A stretch of DNA of 24,235 nucleotides, from NCBI GenBank assembly GCA_036939755.1, contig JALLAZ010000104.1:1-24235 (forward strand), read 5' to 3'. The position numbers and the translations under genes were made by a program. The DNA comes from Stephanodiscus triporus (taxonomy: Eukaryota > Bacillariophyta > Thalassiosirophyceae > Thalassiosirales > Thalassiosiraceae). The notes below the pieces were generated by a model. The model was not told the origin of the DNA. It was given only the letters and a program-made list of their open reading frames with translations, and did no database searches. Positions 1-7,102 of this stretch are shown here, piece after piece (the first letter of the stretch is position 1; the number at the start of each line of letters is the position of its first letter).

Positions 1-1936
1 GCTCACAATCGAGTCAGTCTCTCCCCCGGCCCTGGTCTCCCGGCAGCCGGCGGCCTCGGCTCCGACAATGATTGTGCTTCTGCCGGCATGGCCGATGGCT
101 TGGTGGACCATAATATGGTCCCCCCCCTCCCTCTCACCGCCTCAGATGCCTCCAGTGATGCTCCGCTTGTCATCTCATCTGATGGCATTACCCTCTCAGC
201 AGAACTTGCCGGGATGGACGAGTCTCACTTCCGTTCTTTCTTCGACAATGGTGTGCAATGTCGCTGTGCCTCTGGTGATGGATGCAGTAGTGAGTATGCC
301 GTTTCTGGATCGACGCACTGCTGTGGATGCTGTGGCCTCAAAATTCACTCGATTTTGGTTTGCAACGGCCATTTATTTGGTAGCTGGCTGGCTAACTAGA
401 GCGGATGGTTTCATTCCGGCTATGCTCCCACCTTACGGAAAAGCAAAGTATGATCAGTACCTGGGCGATTTCTCTTCTTCAGACGTTGTGATTTGCCACT
501 CTTGCCAAGTAAAGATGGATAAGGAGTTGAATCTCCCCAAACCAAGGGCAGAGGATGATGAGGAGGGTGGTACCCAGACGACGACGGTGAGGACAACGTC
601 ACCGGGCAAACAAAGTGCTGCCATCGACTGGCAGCATGTCATTCCAACTCTTAGCTGGAAATCACTGAAGTTATCCGCTGGGGACTCCAATCAAGTACAG
701 AAGGGGAATCGACAGACAGCAAAGGAGTTGACGAGGCTCGAGGGCATCGAAGTGGCCGATGGGCGTGTCGAGGCTACGAAAAATATCAACCTAGACACTC
801 TTCGTAAAATTGGGGGCAAGATTGGATTGGGGCAGACCCGAGGCAAGCCCAAAAAACAAGTATGCGATCTTCTAGTTGCTTTTTACGGAAATAAGGAGAT
901 TGAGGAGAGGACCGGAGTAGCATCTTTGCCTTCAGGACAGAGCATCACGTGGAATGTACCACGGTACCTAAATGTCATGTTCAGTGATGACTTTGCGCAC
1001 CGGTTTGCTACTCGCGGAAAAGCACTCGACAAGGACCAGCTGGATAGTGGCATTATGGTTGATCAGGCTCTCTTCACAGATTTTATTGCTGCGTATAATG
1101 ACAACACTATTCGCACATACGGCAATCTGGCCCATCAGTCTCTCGGCTTGCCGCCGTCGATCCATGATCCAGCGCTGTTCCGTCCTGTCGAAGGTGATCC
1201 TGCCACAACGTGGAAGAGTGCAAGAGATAGGTTTAAGCTCCTTGGTGGTGAGTACGAGAAGTCGCTCAGAATGTGGACCCAGTCAGGCACTCACTGCGAC
1301 TACGAGGATTTGGATAACATCAATCCCGATCCCGCAACATGTACATCGCCATGCATGATATACATGCATTACTTCATGAGAGCCCACCCGCAGCTTCTAG
1401 AGGTGTGCACGTCCTTGCTTCCGGCTGATGTAGCCAGCCAATCGAATATTAGCGGATGCAACATTCGAAGGGGAGCAGCTCCAAGGAATAAGAGCAATGG
1501 TGGGAGGTCCGGTCCTGGGAATGGGAGTAAGAAGAACAAGGTGGGATCGGATATAGCAATTGCTGCTCTTGATTCCATTGCATCAAAGAATAGTGCAAAG
1601 GTGCAGAATATTTTGATGGAAACTGAGCGGGTGCTTCGTTCGGATATCAGTGATGAAAATACGAAAAAGCGAAGACTACTAAGCCAGATTGTAACTCATT
1701 GTGGATGTAAGAAGGTGGCAACAGAGAGGATGAATAAGGTCAAAGCAAAGATGCTGAAGGACACGGAGACAACCACTGAGGAAGTGAGTGTTTTCGACAC
1801 CAGTGACAATGAGCCCGATTCTCAGGAGTCAATCATTGGTGAATATTTTGAGACAGTGGAAACTCTTATCAAATTGAAGGAACGCCGTGTCATTGCTAAT
1901 AGAAACCTTCAAATCTCATTCGGAAAGGAGAAATAG
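1..1936 (+). CDS. Transposon-associated SAP-like protein, 5' partial
   Basis: The frame is open from the left edge, so the N terminus lies outside the window. From 1 to 399 the protein reads in frame 1 and contains a Cys/His-rich stretch (CRC...CCGCCGLKIHSILVC), which looks zinc-binding. That frame stops at TAG 397. The sequel, starting near ADGFIPAMLPPYGKAKYD, is in frame 2 and runs to the TAA at 1936. A further CHSC pair near 495-510 could complete the zinc site. Around 795-890 (LRKIGGKIGLG...GKPKKQVCDLLV) is a SAP-like helical DNA-binding motif. The tail is basic, then acidic, and probably helical. The convergent transposase 147 bp away suggests this is a mobile-element accessory protein. 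I do not recognise an enzyme. The frame-2 ATG at 68 is probably not the true start, because frame 1 gives better protein there. Confidence 0.6.
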   Translation, partial: LTIESVSPPALVSRQPAASAPTMIVLLPAWPMAWWTIIWSPPSLSPPQMPPVMLRLSSHLMALPSQQNLPGWTSLTSVLSSTMVCNVAVPLVMDAVVSMPFLDRRTAVDAVASKFTRFWFATAIYLVAGWLTRADGFIPAMLPPYGKAKYDQYLGDFSSSDVVICHSCQVKMDKELNLPKPRAEDDEEGGTQTTTVRTTSPGKQSAAIDWQHVIPTLSWKSLKLSAGDSNQVQKGNRQTAKELTRLEGIEVADGRVEATKNINLDTLRKIGGKIGLGQTRGKPKKQVCDLLVAFYGNKEIEERTGVASLPSGQSITWNVPRYLNVMFSDDFAHRFATRGKALDKDQLDSGIMVDQALFTDFIAAYNDNTIRTYGNLAHQSLGLPPSIHDPALFRPVEGDPATTWKSARDRFKLLGGEYEKSLRMWTQSGTHCDYEDLDNINPDPATCTSPCMIYMHYFMRAHPQLLEVCTSLLPADVASQSNISGCNIRRGAAPRNKSNGGRSGPGNGSKKNKVGSDIAIAALDSIASKNSAKVQNILMETERVLRSDISDENTKKRRLLSQIVTHCGCKKVATERMNKVKAKMLKDTETTTEEVSVFDTSDNEPDSQESIIGEYFETVETLIKLKERRVIANRNLQISFGKEK

Positions 1937-2083
1937 GATCATGGCTACAATACCTTTGTTTGAAGGCTTATTTTGATTTTGTCCTATTGCGCAACTTACA
2001 TTGGATGGAGGTTGATGGGATAAGTACCAATAGATTAGATAGCCCATATAATTCAAAATAGAGATATTCGTAATACATGCCAT

Positions 2084-3487
2084 TCAATCATTATTACGAC
2101 GCTTATTATGGTGTGGTCTCTGAATAGACCGCGTTATAATCTCAGAAACCATAGATAGCCGACGAGTATTGTCAGGAAGAAGAGAAGTATAGCAAGGGAG
2201 TGGCATGGTCGACTCGGGACTCTCTGGAAAGTCATCATCGGCTGAGGCAGTTGGCAAGTATCCAAACGCATTAGTCATATTTCCCCCATCATTGATTGGC
2301 ACAATACCAAAGCATTCCAGCTCAACTACTTTGTCATCAATATGACCAACCCATCCGCTACTGTCATTATCCAACTGCTGCATTCGAATGCAAAAATTAT
2401 GTAATCTTGCACATGCCCTAATAATCCTCGCATTTTTTGCGGAAGAATAGTTCAACGGTCTCCGCAAAATTCTCCACTTTGTTGTAAGAAGACCAAAGGC
2501 CATCTCTATCCGAACTCTCAACTGGGATAGATAAAAATTGTATGTTCTATGCTCTTCGACACTTTTTTCAGCCCCGCTGAATGGAATCAAAATCCGACGA
2601 GAGAGAGAGTATGCGTTGTCTCCACCAATAAAAAATTCTGGTGGCAATTTCTGCAGCCATTCAATAAGAAGGTCACACCGAAGGATTGACCTCGCATCAT
2701 TTACCTTGCCGGGAGCAGCCACTCCCAAAAATAGAAATATCAAGTCTGGATCACAGATCGCCTGTACGTTCAATCCATAGCATTGATAATGGCCACTGAA
2801 GTAGTCAACCTGATTAGGTACATCGCATGGCATTTCAGTACGAGGTAGCCAGCCATCGATGGCTCCAATGAATCCATTCATCAAATTATACGCCGATGAC
2901 ACTCTGGACCACTTACCAGCAAGGTCGTCCAGGTCATTCTTATTGGATGGGTCTGGAAGCTCAATCTGTAACTCCCTGCACTGTGAGTTATGGTCTATTG
3001 CATCAAGAAACATGTCAACTACTCGCTTACAGGACAAAATGGACATGCCGTAAAGGTCGGCAATGTCAGCAACCTTGCTATCGAGACCCAAGAAGCGCAA
3101 TCCACATGCCATAACCAACTCTGGGAATATTGGAGACTGTCCCTGTGTTGAGGACATGGATCTCTTGAAATCAACTGAAATACAATCTTTAATGGCATCC
3201 CGTAAATATTCGAAATGATGATATGACATGCGAAAGCGTGATTCGAATCCATCAGTGTTCTGCAACATTGCCAAATGTGCATCCCAGTCTATTCTCTCAT
3301 GGGGGAATTTCACCTTTCTAATGCGTCTGCCTGATTGAAAGTATCTCTCGATAGCAAAAAGATCGTCAACATCCTCATCTTCCATGGCCTGTATGATATT
3401 GTAGCAGTTGAACCCTGCAAAGAAGTCATGCAGGTCATCCTCCACCTTGTCATTGTCATCCTCATCCTCTGCTGTCTCGTTCCGCAT
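2084..3487 (-). CDS. PIF/Harbinger-type DDE transposase (HARBI1-like)
   Basis: This reading frame of 467 codons has the DDE superfamily-4 nuclease arrangement. The first Asp is in GAIDGW (D211). A conserved VNDAR follows (D264). The second catalytic Asp is in GGDNAY (D290) and the Glu is in RIEMAFG (E328), followed by the typical WRILRRPL and LHNFCI segments. A predicted helix-turn-helix lies at about residues 133-164, as expected for PIF/Harbinger transposases, which cut and paste DNA with a 3-bp target duplication. The catalytic triad is intact and there is no internal stop. The ATG at 3487 is internal to a longer protein: the sequence upstream continues as credible coding sequence in another frame. 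It faces the SAP-like ORF tail to tail. Terminal inverted repeats were not found, and the left end is outside the window. Confidence 0.88.
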   Translation of the reverse strand: MRNETAEDEDDNDKVEDDLHDFFAGFNCYNIIQAMEDEDVDDLFAIERYFQSGRRIRKVKFPHERIDWDAHLAMLQNTDGFESRFRMSYHHFEYLRDAIKDCISVDFKRSMSSTQGQSPIFPELVMACGLRFLGLDSKVADIADLYGMSILSCKRVVDMFLDAIDHNSQCRELQIELPDPSNKNDLDDLAGKWSRVSSAYNLMNGFIGAIDGWLPRTEMPCDVPNQVDYFSGHYQCYGLNVQAICDPDLIFLFLGVAAPGKVNDARSILRCDLLIEWLQKLPPEFFIGGDNAYSLSRRILIPFSGAEKSVEEHRTYNFYLSQLRVRIEMAFGLLTTKWRILRRPLNYSSAKNARIIRACARLHNFCIRMQQLDNDSSGWVGHIDDKVVELECFGIVPINDGGNMTNAFGYLPTASADDDFPESPESTMPLPCYTSLLPDNTRRLSMVSEIITRSIQRPHHNKRRNND

Positions 3488-3789
3488 TCTAAATCGTAGA
3501 GTAGCGGGTGGGGGGGCGACATTGATGACGGGGGGGGTGATGGTATACCGGCAACTGCGGAGTCAGCAGAGCCACCCTCGGAACTTGGAGTAGCAACGGA
3601 TCCATCCAAGACATAATCCCCAAGACGATTCAGAGCCAACTCGAACCCCGCAGCTTGTAGACGACCCAAGGCGTCCGCACCGGCATCATCAGAGCAACTA
3701 TCCATTCGGCTCTGATACATGTCATCATCTTCGCCTTGGCGACGAAGTAGAAATCTAGAGGCCAGGTTGAAGTCTTCGCGGGACCACAT
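3488..3789 (-). pseudogene. N-terminal part of the transposase in a shifted frame
   Basis: From an ATG at 3789 (MWSREDFNLASRFLLRRQ) this frame encodes a polar, credible protein segment that leads into the transposase but is offset by one frame. Between about 3490 and 3570 both frames are open, and the overlap holds runs of eight G and seven G (C on the coding strand). A one-base change in either run would fuse the two parts. The simplest reading is an indel mutation or sequencing error in a homopolymer. No convincing intron with GT-AG ends was found there. Upstream of 3789 the same frame stays open to about 4002 and contains CxxC-like pairs (CWYC, CPQCNCVNC), but there is no ATG and the composition is leader-like. 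Confidence 0.5.
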
Positions 3790-3974
3790 ATCTGTTGCGA
3801 TGGCGGCGGACGGCGATGACGGTAGGGGGGGTGTGAGGACGACGCGGTGGAGAAAAAAATGGCAATTCACGCAATTGCATTGAGGGCAGGGTGGTCTGTG
3901 GCTAGAAGGGGCTCGGCGACCGGTGCTGGGATCCTCGGAACAGTACCAACACTCCGCGCCGTCGCCCTCACGTT

Positions 3975-3993
3975 GTGAGTATAATATACTCAC
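3975..3993. repeat. 19-bp palindrome
   Basis: GTGAGTATA and its exact reverse complement flank a single A. It lies 186 bp upstream of the likely transposase start at 3789. It could be a protein-binding site or part of the transposon end; its role is unknown. Confidence 0.6.
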
Positions 3994-4160
3994 CAAATAC
4001 ACCGCCCCCTTCCCCCCTTCGTACAGCCGCTTGCGTTGGGTGGGAGGTCGATGTCAATAAAGGCGGCGGCAGCGGACGACGACGACGACGGCGGCGACAG
4101 TAGCAGCGGCGGCGGCGGACGACGACGGCGGAGTATTTTTCCTAAAATCTCAGCGGGGTG

Positions 4161-4190
4161 CGTCGCTGAATAAATATAAATACAGCGACG
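4161..4190. repeat. Hairpin with an AT-only loop
   Basis: CGTCGCTG at 4161-4168 pairs with CAGCGACG at 4183-4190 around a 14-nt loop composed only of A and T (4169-4182). The surrounding sequence is GC-rich, which makes the AT loop stand out. Confidence 0.55.
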
Positions 4191-4295
4191 GCAACGGCAG
4201 GGAAGCAGCGCCGAAGGGGGCATATCGTTGGTGGGTTCAAGAGGGAGCGTTGTGTCGAAGGGCGGCGCCTCCGGGCGATGGGTGGCGGTGGCGGA

Positions 4296-4330
<35 letters not shown>
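4296..4330. repeat. GGC trinucleotide repeat
   Basis: An almost uninterrupted GGC run of about 35 nt lies in non-coding sequence upstream of the SNAPC3-like gene. It extends leftward as imperfect GGTGGCGGT. It is likely length-variable. Confidence 0.85.
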
Positions 4331-4400
4331 GGGATGACCGGGCTAGTACATAGAGACTGAGGGAGGGCGACGAAGTTGCATTGGGGGAGGCGTGGAGTTT

Positions 4401-4479
4401 TTTGGGCTGATAACCTTGAAAGCGTCCTGTCCTGCGTCCTGCGTCCGTGGAAAGTGAATTTTGAAGCCCAAAGGACGCT
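4401..4479. other. Interlocking inverted repeats (possible H-type pseudoknot)
   Basis: TTTGGGCT (4401-4408) is complementary to AGCCCAAA (4465-4472), and AGCGTCCT (4421-4428) is complementary to AGGACGCT (4472-4479). The order is A-B-A'-B', which is a pseudoknot topology if transcribed, with the two 3' arms abutting. GCGTCC recurs at 4434 and 4441, offering alternative partners for the second stem. It lies 190-268 nt before the SNAPC3-like start codon. Function is unknown. Confidence 0.4.
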
Positions 4480-4668
4480 CGATAATCACCCCCCTTAGGC
4501 TCTAGCTAGATAGGCCTTGCAACCATAAAATATCTTAGTAGGCCACCAGGTCGCGGTTCAATTTGATGGTGGTAAATTCGGGTCAAACGTACTTTCAGTA
4601 TCTTTTCTTTGTAGGAATTTGGTATCTTTTTGACGCAGACACACCATAAATTGTTCCCAACCGCCGAG

Positions 4669-4783
4669 ATGCATGATGATGTGACCAAAGTCAAGACCGC
4701 GAGGGAGTGCTCCCTCCGATGGGCCCGACTCATCGAGGCGGCGCGCGTGGGGTCGGACTTGCGAGAAGGATCGCGGCGGTCGC

Positions 4784-4820
<37 letters not shown>

Positions 4821-6807
4821 TCCGTTCGATTGCACCGACCTGATCGTGCCACCGTCGCACGAGCTCGTGAACGTCGAGGTCGAGGACGGGGTACGCCGAT
4901 GGAGGGATCTTGCGTCTCGCGTCATCGTCGATGACGACGGCGAGGACGGAGGAGACGAGGAGGAGGTGGAGGATGGGAGGGAGGGGGCGGCGACGTCGAG
5001 GCGGCGCGATCGCGACCTCCTCCTGGACGCGACCGAGGGGGGGGATCAGCGGAGGCAAAGGCTGATGCCGATCAATTTCGACTACGCCTGCAGGAGGGAA
5101 GGCGGGAGAAGGAAAGACGACGACGACGGAAGAGGAAGAGGAGGAGGAAGAGAGTCGTCCTCGCAAGAGGAGGAGGAGGAGGAGGAGGACGGGGCCGACG
5201 GACGACGGCGGCATCGTCGTCGTCAACGTCCACGGGTGATTTCTCTGCTGGACCCGACGCGAACTCTGGATTACGAGGAGGAGCTATGGCGCTCCGTCTT
5301 TCGGCCCGTGAGGACCTCGGAAGAGCTGGAGGAAGCGTACGCCCTCGGCGGCGTGAACGCCACGGCGAGGAATACCATCGACGATTGCGGCGGACCCATG
5401 ACGAACGACGTCCCCCCACTCGGATGTCGGCACACGCTCGACGTCAAGCGCAATCTCGGGGGATGGTTCGCGAAGTACAGTCGGATGGACGCCCACTCGC
5501 TCGGACGGCTGCGCGTCCGGGATCGACATTCCGATCCTCCCCCCTCGTCCGCCTCTGTCGTCGCTCGCTCGGGCGACGTCGGCGACGCGTACGTGCGGTT
5601 CGAGATCCTAAGACACTCGCAGAACCTGAAGCGCGGATCCGGGGTGGACTGCAATCGACTCGAGGTGGAGTTGCACGGCGGGCAACGCACGCTGTTGGAC
5701 TTGCATCGCTTGATGGTGGAATTCGCGTTGGACAAGGAGGTCGGCGGTGGCGGCGGTGGCGGCGGCAGTATCGGACCATACGAAGAAGAAGTGAGGGGGA
5801 GGGAGGAGGGGTGTGCCCATGCCGCAACTCCTACCCTCTCTCTCGACGGTTCCGATGACATTGTGAGCGGCGTATTCTTCATCGAGAATGCTTTCTACAC
5901 TTGCGGAGAGGTCGGAGGACACGTCGCAGAGTCGATACTTCGTTGGTTGGATTGTGAGAAGGAGCCTGCCGATAAGCCCGTAATTGCGGATGGCGGGGGG
6001 CCATCACTCTCGCCAACGGCAGGCAAACCCACGCCGTCGTCGCAACGACGACGACGATTTCTTGGATTGGCGCCGCTCTCTTGGCCGTCCTCCCGCACGA
6101 AGATCGTCCCAATGTCTGAGACGAAGTTGGATGACCTCCCCCTCCGATTGGGTGTGCGATATTTTCACATGTTCGCTCCGCCGCCGACACCGTCGTCGTT
6201 GCGTCTCCTCCTCGAACGACAGCACGGCGGTGACGCGACCGGTGAGAACTACTCGTCATGGAGCCTCGCGTACGAGTCTGCAGTGTTCGTGACGGGAATT
6301 CGCACGCTCAATGTCGATCGCGAAGCATTCAAGAAGAAGAGAAGGGTCGGGACTAATGACCAATCCACGATCGAGGACAACGAGGAGGAGGATAAGGCGC
6401 TATCAGAGGACAAGGCTCCAATTCTAATTCACGATACATGGGCGCCGCAGAGGCACATCTGTCTCGCTTGCAATCATTCTCCGGCGTCGGTGGTGACGGT
6501 GAACGACGAACTCACAGATGCGGCCCCGCCGGGCTTGGACCCTACAACGAACAAGGTTCAACTTCAGGGCGTGCCGATGTGCTCATCCTGCTATCGAGCA
6601 CTTCATTACCATCAACAACGACCGAGCGACGAAGAAGATATGGTTGGTGGGGGGTATGATGAAGACGCGGACGATCGCTACCTACCATCGCTGAAATTGC
6701 GTCCGAGCAAACACGGGCAGGCTAGTCTCGTTTTTCCAATCGAAGAATATCAGAGACTGGTAACGGTGACATCCCTGGAAGACGTTCCGAAAAGTTCTGC
6801 ATTTTGA
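4669..6807 (+). CDS. SNAPC3/SNAP50-like snRNA-activating complex subunit
   Basis: The ATG at 4669 (MHDDVTKVKTARECS) is chosen because the frame upstream offers only non-ATG starts; the product is 712 residues with no intron. The N-terminal third is acidic and low-complexity (Asp12, then Glu and Arg runs). The C-terminal half matches the SNAP50 family: FFIENAFY at about 403-410, DLPLRLGVRYFHMF near 490, and a terminal zinc-binding set of C598xxC601, C638xxC641 and H646 in CSSCYRALHY. Known SNAPC3/SNAP50 proteins are the subunit of the complex that recognises the proximal sequence element of snRNA genes and helps recruit Pol II or Pol III. A nuclear role is therefore expected. Low-complexity inserts (Gly7 near 370, a basic and acidic patch near 550-570) make it longer than the roughly 410-residue animal protein. 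It is tail to tail with the MscS gene. Confidence 0.8.
4784..4820. repeat. GAC triplet repeat coding for polyaspartate
   Basis: A 37-nt ACG/GAC run inside the SNAPC3-like gene encodes a run of twelve Asp. It is a candidate length-variable site. Confidence 0.9.
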
Positions 6808-7102
6808 GAGAAGGCGCTGCACCTTGTCTCCTCCAGGGTTAATGGGCATAATTGCACATTAAGTATAAATTTTGCCATACCGGAACAACTTTTTCTGAGT
6901 CTTCTTAAGTCGAAACAATATTGACGTCTCCAACCATGTTGGGAGGAGTCCCACCTGACAACCCGTTGCAATTTGCCACTTTGTCAGCGGACTAACCTGG
7001 CAGATTTCTTGTGTACAGAAGAGACAACTGAATAATCATCGTTTTATCTTTTATCGAACTGTTCATCTGCCAGGGCTGTTCAATCCCACTGATAAATAAC
7101 TA
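6808..7102. other. Convergent 3' flank
   Basis: This 295-nt AT-rich gap lies between the stop codons of the SNAPC3-like and MscS genes. It holds only their 3' untranslated regions as far as can be seen; no ORF, RNA gene or clear repeat was recognised. Confidence 0.6.

Larger units (their letters stand above)
3790..4668. other. Intergenic region between transposase and SNAPC3-like gene
   Basis: No gene is supported here. The region is a shared 5' flank. The left half is GC-rich, with GGC/GAC triplets. The right half from about 4380 is closer to even composition and is probably the promoter and leader of the downstream gene. It holds a 19-bp near-perfect palindrome (3975-3993), an 8-bp stem with an AT-only loop (4161-4190), a GGC tract (4296-4330) and a set of interlocking inverted repeats (4401-4479), all listed separately. 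A CATAAAATAT sequence near 4525 could serve as a TATA element for the + strand gene, but that is weak. Any right end of the transposon should lie in this interval; none could be recognised. Confidence 0.5.

Noticed and set aside
4505..4575. A tRNA-like GGTTCAA sequence
   Set aside because: No cloverleaf could be assembled: the acceptor and anticodon stems do not pair.
4630..4668. Upstream extension of the SNAPC3-like protein
   Set aside because: The frame begins with TTG and there is no ATG; a nuclear eukaryotic gene should start at the ATG at 4669.
4558..5419. Ser/Pro/Val-rich - strand frames opposite the SNAPC3-like gene
   Set aside because: They are antisense readings of GAC/GAG repeats; the + strand has the conserved zinc-binding domain.
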